This document shows positions 12,423-21,747 of a stretch of 64,000 nucleotides of DNA, one piece after another. Made by a program: the position numbers and the translations under genes. Location of the stretch: assembly GCF_002464935.1 (NCBI RefSeq), contig NZ_NBYY01000011.1:180085-244084 (forward strand), written 5' to 3'. The notes beneath the pieces were generated by a model. It searched no databases and was not told where the DNA came from. It was given only the letters and a program-made list of their open reading frames with translations. The number at the start of each line of letters is the position of its first letter. The first letter of the stretch is position 1. This stretch comes from Candidatus Enterovibrio escicola. GTDB taxonomy: Bacteria; Pseudomonadota; Gammaproteobacteria; Enterobacterales; Vibrionaceae.

Positions 12423-13220
12423 ATGTACAAAATAGTTGCATCCGATCTCGATGGAACCCTACTGATGCCTGACCATAAGATCGCGACTTATACCCGTGAT
12501 GTATTGCATCGCTTGCACAACAAAGGTGAGCATTTTGTATTTGCCACAGGTCGCCATCACATTGATGTCGCCAGTATACGCAAAAATATTGGTATTCCTG
12601 CTTTCAGGATTACATCGAATGGCGCACGCATCCATGATGAAGAAGACAACCTCGTATTCAGCCGTAATGTCAAACCTGAAGTAGTAGCTCAACTAATAAA
12701 AATGGTGAAAGATGATGAAACTGTAACCATTCATATTTATCGTGAAAATGATTGGTTATTAAACCGACCTGATGAGGATTTAGCAAAATACCACAAAGAA
12801 TCTGGCTTTTCATTTTCAATTTTTGACACAGAAAATCCACCACTACAGAACGCAATCAAAGTCTTTTTTATTCATCATGACCACGACTATCTCACTGGTT
12901 ACGAGCAAAAATTCATCGAAACCTTTGCTAACAATGTTAGTGTTGCATTTTCTACACCATTTTGTTTGGAAGTAATGGCCGAAGGTGTATCAAAAGGCGA
13001 AGCACTAAGAACCGTAGTGAAGCTGAAAGGTCTAAGCCTAAATGACTGCATCGCGTTTGGTGATGGTATGAATGATGTGGAAATGCTGATTGTAGCTAAG
13101 AAAGGACTGATTATGGCTACCGCCCACGAACGCGTAAAAGCCACCTTACCGAACCATGAAGTTATAGGAAGCCACGTCGATGAGGCAGTTGCGAACTACC
13201 TTGATCATCACATGTTATAA
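12423..13220 (+). CDS. yigL: HAD-family phosphatase YigL (pyridoxal phosphate phosphatase type)
   Basis: This is a Cof-type HAD hydrolase of 265 residues. E. coli YigL dephosphorylates pyridoxal phosphate and some sugar phosphates. Motif I is DLDGTLL (nucleophile Asp in ASDLDGT), motif II is TSNGAR, motif III is the Lys in VSKGEAL, and motif IV is FGDGMNDVEML. Other YigL-specific stretches are VFATGRHH and the ST.CLEVMA motif before SKGEAL. It stands alone between rsmD-DUF1145 and an IS982 copy, followed by a likely terminator. It appears intact. Confidence 0.9.
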   Translation: MYKIVASDLDGTLLMPDHKIATYTRDVLHRLHNKGEHFVFATGRHHIDVASIRKNIGIPAFRITSNGARIHDEEDNLVFSRNVKPEVVAQLIKMVKDDETVTIHIYRENDWLLNRPDEDLAKYHKESGFSFSIFDTENPPLQNAIKVFFIHHDHDYLTGYEQKFIETFANNVSVAFSTPFCLEVMAEGVSKGEALRTVVKLKGLSLNDCIAFGDGMNDVEMLIVAKKGLIMATAHERVKATLPNHEVIGSHVDEAVANYLDHHML

Positions 13221-13261
13221 GTGATTTGTTATAAACCTTAAAACAGTGTTTAACCTCAATA

Positions 13262-13290
13262 GTAGCGATTAGATCTCGCTGCCGTTTTTT
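13262..13290 (+). terminator. rho-independent terminator after yigL
   Basis: A 7-bp stem (GTAGCGA paired with TCGCTGC, including one G-T pair) with a 7-nt loop is followed by CGTTTTTT. It lies 42 bp past the yigL stop. Confidence 0.5.
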
Positions 13291-13467
13291 ACGTAGACTC
13301 GATTTTCAGGTTCAGATTTCAGCTTCAAATTTAGGATAGGATCCAACTTAAGCATCAACTACTATTCAGTCACTATGCAGGACTCAGACACGCGCTTTTT
13401 GATCATGTATTCGATAAGTTTATTTCCGTCTAGAAAATGGATTTTTTCATAATTACAAATCCTATTA

Positions 13468-13535
13468 AGAAACATGATATTTGCAGTAATAGACAACTAG
13501 TTTACAAGTCATACTAAACGAACAATTCAACTTAT
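13468..13535. repeat. dispersed 68-bp repeat, copy 1
   Basis: This stretch is nearly identical to the reverse complement of 33411-33479; shared anchors are GATATTTGCAGTAATAGACA and TTTACAAGTCATACTAAACG. It directly precedes an IS982 copy and has no reading frame of note. It may be the end of a further unrecognised mobile element. Confidence 0.6.
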
Positions 13536-13541
13536 GGAGAA

Positions 13542-14517
13542 ACCTAATCTGCGCACAAGAAATGAACTAAATGTCAAAATCGCGATCTGATCGTTTGAAG
13601 AAAAACTATTGACTGCATAAGGACTTTGGCATGAATAACTTAGAAGTTATTTTCGGCGATGTCGACGACTTCTGCAAAACTTCCCTCCCTGCATGGGAAA
13701 AATATCTCATTTCTTCCGGTATCAAATAAAGATACAAGCCTTATCACCTCTCCGTTAGCGAAGTAATGATGATAGTGATAGCTTTCCATCAATCAGGGTA
13801 TCAAAACTTCAAAACCTATTACATCCACTTTGTTTGTCGCTACCTCACCAACGAATTTTCTGAATTAATTATCTACACGCGAATGCTCAAGCTCATACAA
13901 GGTGCTATGGTTCCGCTTTACTCTTACCTCACTCACCGTCAGGCAAGGCTAACAGGGATTGCCTTAGTTGATTCATCCACGCTGCAGGTTTGTCACAACC
14001 TACGCATTCTAAGATATCAGGTTTGTAAATGTACCGAGAAGCGAGGAAAAGGAACGATAGGGTCGTTCTACGGCTTCAAATTACACCTTATTATCAATGA
14101 CCAAGGTGGCATCATCTCAATCAAAGTGACGATGGCTAACGTGGATGATAAAAAGCCTGTGTCAGAAATGGTTAATGAGCTTTGGGCGTGTTTATACGGA
14201 GATAAATATTATATCTCTAGTCCATTGGAGCGGGAACTTGCAGACAATGGAGTGACACTAATAACTGGTGTGAAACGGAATAAGAAACCAAAAATGATGG
14301 AACTGTGGAACCCCCTAATGCTCCGGAAAAGATTTATTATTGAAATCGTTTTTGACCGACTAAAAAACATATCCCAAATCAAGCATTCTAGGCACCATAA
14401 TTGTATCAGCTCTATGGTCAACTTGCTGGCTGGGATCATCGCGTATTCACTCAAAAAAAGAAGCCGAATATCAAGATGACTCAGATGTATAAGCAAGCTC
14501 TTATGCAGATCTTAGGT
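13542..14517 (+). mobile_element. IS982-family element with nearly full transposase
   Basis: The element runs from ACCTAATCTGCGCACAAG to GCAGATCTTAGGT, 976 bp. The transposase begins at ATG 13631 (MNNLEVIFGDVDDFC) but meets an in-frame TAA at 13727-13729, where other copies have CAA. From 13766 the frame is open for 237 codons with FHQSGYQNFKTYY, LVDSSTLQVCHN, FYGFKLHLIIND, NVDDKKPVSEM and FIIEIVFDRLKNISQI. The last codons are shifted by a small deletion near 14450. No target duplication is evident, so the flanks may have recombined. Confidence 0.88.
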
Positions 14518-14847
14518 TGAGTACATGACCCGCTTTTTTAAAGTAATATTCCGCCTAACATTAAAGTTAGCTTAAAATCGTATCGACGTCACATTATTAA
14601 TGTGAGCTAAGATTAAACTATTAATCAAAAATCTTTGCTTTCTTAAAGAGAGTGTACGTAATTTATCTCCCGTGACCTAGAATTAAATTTTATTATTTGG
14701 TAGGTTTATAGATGTATCTTTAAGTTAACCATCAGTTAAGCTTATTACGATATCTAAAATACGCGACCCTGTTCAGAGATAAGCAGAGAAAAAAACCGTT
14801 TAACAACATTATTAACTTGTTATAAGCTTCTGGGTTACGAGTATATT
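14518..14847. other. 330-bp gap, nothing recognised
   Basis: The stretch between an IS982 copy and the EamA-type gene is AT-rich and shows no reading frame, IS match or strong hairpin that I can support. It presumably holds the promoter of the downstream transporter. Confidence 0.4.
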
Positions 14848-15723
14848 ATGAAACACCTTTCATTTGTCACCATTCTCTGGGCATTTTCTTTTAGTTTGAT
14901 TGGTGTTTATCTCGCTGGACAGGTAGATAGTTATTTCTCAGTAGTCAGCCGTGTAACTCTTGCCGCATTAGTCTTCCTACCCTTCCTTCGCCTGAAAGGA
15001 ATCCCTAACACACTAATATTACAATTAATGGCAATCGGTGCTATCCAGTTAGGATTGATGTATTGCTTCTACTATCAATCATTCTTATACTTGTCAATAC
15101 CAGAAGTATTACTGTTTACCGTATTCACACCTATTTATGTTACTCTGACTTACGATGTACTCCACCGATGTTTTTCTCCTTGGTACTTGATGACCGCGCT
15201 GATTGCTGTATTGGGGGCAGTGATGATCAAATTTTCTTCGGTAAACCAGAATTTCATGCTGGGATTTATAATCGTTCAGTGTGCAAATCTCTGTTTTGCT
15301 ATTGGACAAGTTAGTTATAAAGTGGTGATGGAAAGATCAAATCTTAACATCTCTCAGCATACGACATTTGGACTTTTTTATCTCGGAGCCCTGTGTGTTG
15401 CAATCCCTGCCTTCTTAATATTGGGTAATCCAGATAAATTACCTACTAATCTCCACCAATGGTTGATCTTAACATATCTTGGTACCGTCGCTTCTGGTTT
15501 AGGTTACTTCTTATGGAATAAAGGTACCACATTGGTTAATTCTGGCGCACTGGCTATAATGAATAATGCATTAATTCCTGCTGGAATTATAGTCAATCTA
15601 GTAATTTGGAATCACAACGCAGACATAGTGACCTTGTCGATAGGTGGCGCAGTCATTTTACTATCACTGTGGTTCAATGAAACTTGGGTAAAAAGAAAAA
15701 TCACTACATCAGGTACCCCCTAA
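14848..15723 (+). CDS. EamA/DMT-superfamily transporter
   Basis: This 291-residue integral membrane protein has about ten hydrophobic segments in two five-helix halves, the layout of drug/metabolite (EamA) exporters. The first half begins LSFVTILWAFSFSLIGVYLA; the second half includes FIIVQCANLCFAIGQVSYK, LILTYLGTVASGLGYFLWNKG and the segment with MNNALIPAGIIVNLVIW. The NKG after the helix and the ILGAVMI-type helix ends are common in amino-acid or carboxylate exporters of this family, but the substrate cannot be read from sequence. It stands alone between IS copies and appears intact. Confidence 0.8.
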   Translation: MKHLSFVTILWAFSFSLIGVYLAGQVDSYFSVVSRVTLAALVFLPFLRLKGIPNTLILQLMAIGAIQLGLMYCFYYQSFLYLSIPEVLLFTVFTPIYVTLTYDVLHRCFSPWYLMTALIAVLGAVMIKFSSVNQNFMLGFIIVQCANLCFAIGQVSYKVVMERSNLNISQHTTFGLFYLGALCVAIPAFLILGNPDKLPTNLHQWLILTYLGTVASGLGYFLWNKGTTLVNSGALAIMNNALIPAGIIVNLVIWNHNADIVTLSIGGAVILLSLWFNETWVKRKITTSGTP

Positions 15724-15745
15724 ATATCCCAATTACAACCTTATT

Positions 15746-16660
15746 AAAGCGTTGTTTCCAAAATATCTGAACTAATCACAATTCCTACGATCAGATCATC
15801 AAGGAGTTAAGCCGGATGTGCTGATGGGAAAGGCAAATGCCAAATACAAGATTAATAACTGGAAACAATATAATCAAGTATTAGTAAACCGTGATTCAGT
15901 GACTTTTTTAGGAGACGTCGCTGCTATTAAGGCATGGTCTTGTCCAAAGCATCACGGTTATAGTGGCCGTGGGTTTATATTTTCGGATGCAGCGATGAAA
16001 ATGGCACTGATGGTGAAAGATATTTTTAAACTCCCACTTCGTGGATTAGTAGGCTTTCTCAATTCAATTTTTACGTTAATGAATGTCCCTCTGAAATTAC
16101 CTACATACACCCACATTAGTAATGTGTTCGAAAACCGTAAAAGTTAAGTATCGTTTGCCGAGTCTTGGAGCTGTTATCTACGTCATTATTTATGCCACAG
16201 GCCTAAAAGTATACGACGAAGGTGAATGGAAAATGCGTAAACACGGTAAGTGGAAGCAGCGGATCTGGCTCAAACTTAATCTTGACATTGATGTGTCTAC
16301 TGCATGAGGTTATTGCTACAGAAGTTAGCCTCGTTTCTGTGGGTGACAATGAGGTTTTATATCTATAATGGCTTAACCCATTCCGACGAAAAGTACAGCA
16401 AGTTAGTGCTGATGGAGCCTATGACACAAGAGTATGTCACCACATACTGAAGAACAAAGGAATAACGCCACGCATTCCACCTCAAAGCAACGCGGGGTAC
16501 TGGGAGGATGGGCATCCTAGAAATGAAGCGGTAAAGATATTAAAAGAAGATAAATTGACGGAGTAAAAAAGGACAGGGGTTATCACAAACGCTCAGTAAC
16601 AGAAACAGCAATCTTTCGCTATAAAGAGTTGCTCAATCCTAAACTTACTCTTCGTAATTA
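15746..16660 (+). mobile_element. IS5-family (IS903-like) element, left part, interrupted by IS982
   Basis: The element begins at GTTGTTTCCAAAATATCTGAAC and its transposase at about 15824 (MGKANAKYKINNWKQYNQ). It reads VNRDSVTF, GRGFIFSDAAMKMALMVKDIF and LPLRGLVGFLNSIFTLMNVPL, then shifts frame near 16122 (KVKYRLPSLGAV) and contains more stops. At 16660 it is cut by an IS982 insertion and resumes at 17640. Confidence 0.85.
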
Positions 16661-17633
16661 ACCTGAGCTGCGCATATAAAACAAACTAAATGCCAAAGTT
16701 ACGATCTGATCGTTTAAAAAAACTATTTCCTGTATAAGGACGTGTGCATGAATAACTTAGACGCTGTTTTCGTTGATGTCGACGACTTCTACCAGACTTT
16801 CCTCCCTGCATGGGAAATATCTCATTTCTTCCGGTATCAAACAAAGATACAAGCATTTTCGCCTCTCCGTTAGCAAAGTGATGACGATAGTGATAGCTTT
16901 CCATCAATCGGGATATCGAAACTTCAAAACCTATTACATCCACTTTGTTTGTCGCCACCTCACCAACGAATTTCCTGAATTAATTAGCTACACGCGAATG
17001 CTCAAGCTCATACAAGGTGCTATGGTTCCGCTTTACTCTTACCTCACTCACCGTCAGGCAAGGCCGACAGGGATTGCCTTAGTTGATTCATCCACGCTAC
17101 AGGTTTGTCACAACCTACGCATTCTAAGATATCAGGTTTGTAAATGTACCGAGAAGCGAGGAAAAGGAACGATAGGGTCGTTCTACGACTTCAAATTACA
17201 CCTTATTATCAATGACCAAGGTGGCATCATCTCAATCAAAGTGACGATGGCTAACGTGGATGATAAAAAGCCTGTGTCAGAAATGGTTAATGAGCTTTGG
17301 GCGTGTTTATACGGAGATAAATATTATATCTCTAGTCCATTGGAGCGGGAACTTACAGACAATGGAGTGACACTAATAACTGGTGTGAAACGGAATAAGA
17401 AACCAAAAATGATGGAACTGTGGGACCCCCCTAATGCTCCGGAAAAGATTTATTATTGAAATCGTTTTTGACCAACTAAAAAACATATCCCAAATCAAGG
17501 ATTTTAGGCACCTTAATTGTATCAGCTTATGGTCAACTTGCTGGCTTGGCTCATCGCGTATTCATTTCGACCAAAGAAGCCGAGTATCAAGATGACTCGG
17601 ATTTATAAACAATCTCTTATGCAGATCTGAGGT
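16661..17633 (+). mobile_element. IS982-family element nested in an IS5-like copy
   Basis: A 973-bp element, ACCTGAGCTGCGCATA to GCAGATCTGAGGT, flanked by the direct repeat TAATTA at 16655-16660 and 17634-17639. The transposase starts at 16748 (MNNLDAVFVDVDDFY) and loses frame at 16817, where an A-run is two bases short. A second shift comes from an extra C in the run near 17425. Over most of its length it is almost identical to the copy at 13542-14517. Confidence 0.92.
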
Positions 17634-17639
17634 TAATTA

Positions 17640-17787
17640 CAATGCTCAAGTTAGTGAAGCGCTGGCAAATATGAAAACAATGAACAAAGTTATAAGACTC
17701 GGTATGCCTATTCGCCATCAGACTAATTAAGACTGTAACAAATATTGAGATCAGTGCGTTATAGACCTGATTTAATCAATAATACCG
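17640..17787 (+). mobile_element. IS5-family element, right part of the interrupted copy
   Basis: The sequence continues the transposase C-terminus (CAATGCTCAAGTTAGTGAAG, then codons for NKVIRLGMPI) and ends TTTAATCAATAATACC. Joining it to 16654 across one copy of TAATTA restores the uninterrupted element seen at 25955-26968. Confidence 0.85.
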
Positions 17788-17799
17788 GAGAGAATCTTT

Positions 17800-17970
17800 C
17801 TTTCTTATTTTAACATCTGAAATCCTAGCTGTTTCCAGAGAAGAAAAAACCTGATAGAACTCATCGATATCGGTGAAAACATCGGTTATCGATATCGGTG
17901 AAAACATCGGTTAATTTATTCAGACCAAAGTCCTTTCACGACTGATGGTTTAATTCAAACAATCAGATTA
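17800..17970 (-). mobile_element. IS982 5' fragment, degraded
   Basis: The minus strand carries a diverged version of the IS982 left part (the MNNLD..F.D.DDF region and the leader with ATCAGAT). It contains a 25-bp tandem duplication at 17863-17912 and lacks both termini. Confidence 0.55.
17863..17912. repeat. perfect 25-bp tandem duplication
   Basis: The 25-mer starting ATCGATATCGGTGAAAAC occurs twice head to tail (17863-17887 and 17888-17912) with no mismatch, inside the IS982 relic. It looks like a recent replication-slippage product. Confidence 0.85.
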
Positions 17971-17979
17971 AATAAGAAA

Positions 17980-18660
17980 TTAGATACTATCTACGGCAGA
18001 ATGAATATTTAGCGAATTATCACCACAACTTTTTCCTATTATCTCATGATTTGGAATCACTCCAACACGATTGTGTTGGAGTGCTCGAATGCTGGAACCG
18101 TAAATAAAGATCCATTCAAAATCAGCTATTTTAGATAACTCTTTGAGAAGTTTTCTTGAAATACCTTTTCTAAACAAAAGATTAAATCTTCGATATACGT
18201 TACACTTTTTTCAAAACCAACATGGTAAATCTCGCTATAGTATACCAGTTCAAATCCGATAGAGAATACTTTCAAAAGTCATTCTATGTTCTGGCTTGTC
18301 ATAAATATGACAGTACTCTTCATTAGTTCGAGTAATAGTTCCTAGAGATTATCAGTTAATATAGTTTTAGGCAGGGTATTATACGTTAGGTTATTTTTGG
18401 CGAAATGATTATAATTTTTCACTACACTGTTTAAAAAAAACTCATCAAAGATAAACACCCCATTGCCAATAATGATACTGAATATATTTACTGTTAAATT
18501 TACACCTTTGCTGCATATTTTTCTCTGTAAACATGGATTCAAGATAATTGCAAGATTACTCTTAAATAACTATATCAACACACTGAACAGACCATTATCT
18601 ATGTAAGATAATACACTTTGCACAAAGTGCACCTAGTAATAAAGGCAAGTGTTCATGTTC
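17980..18660 (-). other. unrecognised region with two short minus-strand frames
   Basis: Downstream of ubiD there are two open stretches on the minus strand, 17980-18177 (65 codons, containing LLKELSKIADFEWIFIYG) and 18342-18542 (66 codons). I recognise neither. They could be remnants of one gene broken by frameshifts. In Vibrionaceae fre usually follows ubiD, but I cannot match Fre motifs here. A perfect 11-bp hairpin, CACTCCAACAC / GTGTTGGAGTG, sits at 18058-18083 within the first frame. Confidence 0.3.
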
Positions 18661-18687
18661 AGGTACTCTGTTCACAACAGACGTGAT

Positions 18688-20586
18688 TTAGATACTTAAT
18701 TTTTCCCACATTTCGTCGATCTTTGTAACCATCTCTGGATCTTTTATAATCGGTGTTCCCCACCCTCTAGTCGATTCAGTCGGTAATTTATTGGTAGCAT
18801 CTAATCCCATTTTGGATCCGTGATCAATAACCAGCGACATAGAATCAAGATCATCAATTGGCGTACTTTCTATCATTAAGGTATCTCGTGAGGGATCCAT
18901 ACGAGTTGTAATCGCCCAAATGACATCATTCCAATCACGAATATTGATGTCTTCATCAAAAATCATCACGAATTTTGTGTACATATGCGGGTCTAATATC
19001 GACCAAACACCATCCATCACACGCTTAGCTTGGCCTACCACGCTTTTTTTAATGTTAACCAATGCCATCTCTCTCGAATTTGCTTCTGGAGGTAAGTAGA
19101 AATCTATAACCTCTGGGAATTGTCTCTTCAAAATATCCGTCAGCACTTTTATATCCACTGCCTCCTTAATGCTACTGTTTCCTAAATCAACCTTGACCGA
19201 ATTGACGATTTCAACGTCCCATTTACTCGTTGCATCTAGCCCCATTTTTGAGCCTAACCCCACGACAGGGGAAGCGAAATCGAGTGAGTCGATCGGAGTG
19301 TTTTCGATCACTACCGTATCACGAACCGGATCCATTCGAGTGATCATCGCCTGAATGACACTGTTCCAATCACGTGCGTTTACACCATCATCACAGACAA
19401 TTATATACTTTGTGTACATGAATTGGGGCAAAAATGACCATATTCCCATCATCACGCGCTTAGCATGTCCCGGATACTGCTTTCTCATGATAACTACCGC
19501 CATGCGATATGAGCACCCTTCTGGTGGTAAATAGAAATCCACAATTTCTGGAAACTGCTTTTGTAGAATTGGAACGAAAATTTCGTTTAACGCAACGCCT
19601 AACACGGCTGGTTCATCCGGTGGACGTCCTGTATAGGTGCTGTGGTATATCGGATTTTTACGCATAGTGATATGTGTAATTGTGAACACATGATGAGGTT
19701 CAATTTCATTGTAGTAGCCAGTATGATCTCCATACGGACCCTCATCAGCATACTCATTGGGATCAATATACCCTTCCATCACAATTTCAGAACTTGCTGG
19801 GATGTCTAAGTTATTGCTAATGCTCTTGATCACTTGTGTCCGACTACCTCGCAGTAAACCCGCAAAAGCATATTCAGATAAGGCATCAGGAACAGGCATT
19901 ACAGCACCCAAAATAGTAGCCGGATCGGCGCCATACGCCACGGAAACAGGGAACAGTAGACTAGGATATTTTTTTATCCATTCACGTAAATCTAACGCAC
20001 CACCGCGGTGTGCAAGCCAACGCATTATGACCTTGTTTTTTCCTATTTTCTGCTGGCGGTAAATACCCAAATTTTGACGATGTTTATTCGGTGCTTTCGT
20101 GATAGTCAAACCCCAAGTCAGTAACGGAGCGACATCAGCCGACCAACACTTCATCACTGGAATCTTATCGAGATCGACTTCATTACCTTTCCACACAATA
20201 TCCTGACAAGGAGCCTTACGTACCCTTTTTGCTGACATGTTAAACACGTGCCTAAATACTCGCAATTTATCAATAGCATCTTTAAAACCGTTTGGTAGTT
20301 CTGGCTCTTTGAGATAGGCCAGCAGTTTGCCTATTTCATGCAACTGAGTTACATCCTCACGCCCTAGGCCCATAGCCACGCGTTTGGGTGTACCAAATAA
20401 ATTGGCCAATACTGGCATATTATAGCCAACAGGATTTTCGAATAGTAAAGCCATGCCACGCGTCCGCAAGACACGGTCGGCAATTTCCACCATTTCCTGA
20501 TCTGGACTTACCAGATGAGTGATGCGTTTTAGCTCACCGACTGATTCCAAATAGGTGATAAATTCACGTAAATTAGTAAATTTCAT
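18688..20586 (-). CDS. ubiD: 4-hydroxy-3-polyprenylbenzoate decarboxylase UbiD, with internal duplication
   Basis: UbiD decarboxylates 3-polyprenyl-4-hydroxybenzoate in ubiquinone synthesis, using prenylated FMN made by UbiX. The N-terminal half is standard: [14 protein letters not shown], the region [29 protein letters not shown] and [13 protein letters not shown] with the catalytic acid region, and [20 protein letters not shown]. The protein is 632 residues, against about 497 in E. coli, because residues 336-453 and 481-598 are two related copies of the C-terminal block: QFPE(I/V)(V/I)DFYLPPE, KRVM.G(I/V)WS, RDWN.VI.A, TRMDP.RDT and GSKMGLDAT recur in the same order. It ends in [15 protein letters not shown] as in other UbiDs. 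Confidence 0.93.
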   Translation of the reverse strand: MKFTNLREFITYLESVGELKRITHLVSPDQEMVEIADRVLRTRGMALLFENPVGYNMPVLANLFGTPKRVAMGLGREDVTQLHEIGKLLAYLKEPELPNGFKDAIDKLRVFRHVFNMSAKRVRKAPCQDIVWKGNEVDLDKIPVMKCWSADVAPLLTWGLTITKAPNKHRQNLGIYRQQKIGKNKVIMRWLAHRGGALDLREWIKKYPSLLFPVSVAYGADPATILGAVMPVPDALSEYAFAGLLRGSRTQVIKSISNNLDIPASSEIVMEGYIDPNEYADEGPYGDHTGYYNEIEPHHVFTITHITMRKNPIYHSTYTGRPPDEPAVLGVALNEIFVPILQKQFPEIVDFYLPPEGCSYRMAVVIMRKQYPGHAKRVMMGIWSFLPQFMYTKYIIVCDDGVNARDWNSVIQAMITRMDPVRDTVVIENTPIDSLDFASPVVGLGSKMGLDATSKWDVEIVNSVKVDLGNSSIKEAVDIKVLTDILKRQFPEVIDFYLPPEANSREMALVNIKKSVVGQAKRVMDGVWSILDPHMYTKFVMIFDEDINIRDWNDVIWAITTRMDPSRDTLMIESTPIDDLDSMSLVIDHGSKMGLDATNKLPTESTRGWGTPIIKDPEMVTKIDEMWEKLSI

Positions 20587-20639
20587 AACTTTCTCTAGTG
20601 AAGTATGTCTGGTCGATTAAACTAAATCATCAATCGCCA

Positions 20640-20751
20640 AATGATTTTGGCATGAATAACTCAGATGCTGTGTTCAGCAATATTACCGATTTCTGTCAAG
20701 TTTTGCTTCCTGTTTGGGAAACACATCGGATTTCAGACACAAAAACAAGGA
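20640..20751 (+). mobile_element. IS982 5' coding fragment
   Basis: The piece contains TTTTGGCATGAATAACTCAG and codons resembling MNNSDAVFSNITDFCQ and LPVWE, the diverged start of the IS982 transposase. Neither terminus is present. Confidence 0.55.
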
Positions 20752-20830
20752 ATAACGCCTGCCGTTAGGTGAAATGCACAGGCGTTATATTTTAACTGGC
20801 CATCAAATACTCTAAAGAATCATCGTTAAG
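20752..20830. repeat. hairpin and dispersed repeat, copy 1
   Basis: ATAACGCCTG (20752-20761) and CAGGCGTTAT (20779-20788) form a perfect 10-bp inverted repeat. From 20771 onward about 60 bp closely match 55201-55260, including CATCAAATACTCTAAA against CAATCAAATACTCTAAA. It may be the end of an unrecognised element. Confidence 0.5.
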
Positions 20831-20938
20831 TGAACGATATCAAAGAGTCACTTTAGCACGGATCTTAAGTATATGTTCTATCTTGGCAATTCCCTCGTTT
20901 TCGTGTTGTTAGAGCAGATTTGTTGCCTATTTTTATGG

Positions 20939-21324
20939 ACGTTGTTTCCTAAATATCTGAACTAATCGCAATTCATACGATCAAATCATCATGGAGTTAA
21001 GCGGAGACAACGATGGGGAAAGATCAAGCACAAGATCAGCAACTGGAAACAATCTAATCAACCATTAGTAAACCGTGGCTCAGTGACTTTTTGGATATTG
21101 CTTCCATTTCGGTATGCTCTTGTATAAAGCATCCTGGTCATCGTGGCTGGGGGTTTATATTTTCGGATAGCTCAATTGAAACGGCACTAGATGATGAAAG
21201 GTATTTTTAAGCTCTCACTTCATGGATTAAAAGGCTTTTTCAATTCAGTTTTGACGTTGATGAATGTCCCGTTAAAATCCATTTCAGATACCTGCATTAG
21301 TAACGTGTTTAAAGAACGTAAAAG
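20939..21324 (+). mobile_element. IS5-family element, 5' fragment
   Basis: It starts CGTTGTTTCCTAAATATCTG and carries the first part of the transposase (LVNRGSVTFW, GWGFIFSDSSIETAL, FNSVLTLMNVPLKS) with frameshifts. It is cut at GAACGTAAAAG, where the palindromic mini-element begins. Confidence 0.8.
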
Positions 21325-21380
21325 TTAATTAACCTCAGATCTGCATAAGCTAGTGCTTATGCAGATCTGAGGTTAATTAA
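21325..21380. repeat. perfect palindrome made of two IS982 right ends
   Basis: Arms of 26 bp (21325-21350 and 21355-21380) are perfect reverse complements around the loop TAGT. Each arm is the IS982 right terminus CTTATGCAGATCTGAGGT extended by TTAATTAA. It lies between an IS5 fragment and the rpmH promoter and would fold as a strong hairpin in either strand. Confidence 0.9.
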
Positions 21381-21478
21381 AATTGGATCAGCAGCTTTAA
21401 CATACTGACTTAACTATCTGTATAATTACACGGCGAAGGGATCTTGCTTCTGGATAGTAACCATTTCTGGTTTTAACA

Positions 21479-21507
21479 TTGACTATTACTAAGCCAGTGA
21501 TTACAAT
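21479..21507 (+). promoter_or_regulatory. sigma-70 promoter for the rpmH operon
   Basis: The -35 element TTGACT (21479-21484) and -10 element TACAAT (21502-21507) are separated by exactly 17 bp, and the rpmH ATG follows 92 bp later. A second TATAAT at 21421 could be an additional upstream start, with a poor -35. Confidence 0.65.
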
Positions 21508-21599
21508 TTGTCCTTCTTCGCTGGTATGCCTGTTGAACATAGCTCGCATCCACCACATCAGGTCAACAAACCTGAAACTTGTAATTAAAGGTAGAAACC

Positions 21600-21734
21600 A
21601 TGAAACGCACTTTCCAACCTTCTGTTCTAAAGCGTAAGCGCACTCACGGTTTCCGTGCACGCATGGCAACTAAGGGTGGCCGCAGGGTTATTGCCGCCCG
21701 CCGAGCAAAAGGCCGTAAGCAGCTTTCTAAGTAA
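21600..21734 (+). CDS. rpmH: 50S ribosomal protein L34
   Basis: The 44-residue product, [20 protein letters not shown] followed by [20 protein letters not shown] and QLSK, is a typical, complete L34 of the large ribosomal subunit. The ATG at 21600 has a weak AAAGGT ribosome site. It is the first gene of rpmH-rnpA-yidD-yidC-mnmE, with rnpA 13 bp downstream. The gene was too short for simple length filters but is unmistakable. Confidence 0.98.
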   Translation: MKRTFQPSVLKRKRTHGFRARMATKGGRRVIAARRAKGRKQLSK

Positions 21735-21747
21735 TGACTAATAATTT

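Noticed and set aside
17863..17912. Short repeats considered as a CRISPR array
   Set aside because: Only two copies are present, directly adjacent with no spacer, and inside an IS relic.
18342..18542. Considered as a luxR or fre relic
   Set aside because: No autoinducer-binding, LuxR helix-turn-helix or flavin-reductase motif could be identified; the resemblance was too slight to name.
21397..21669. 90-codon minus-strand frame overlapping rpmH
   Set aside because: It is antisense to rpmH and its promoter, and the product has no recognisable features.
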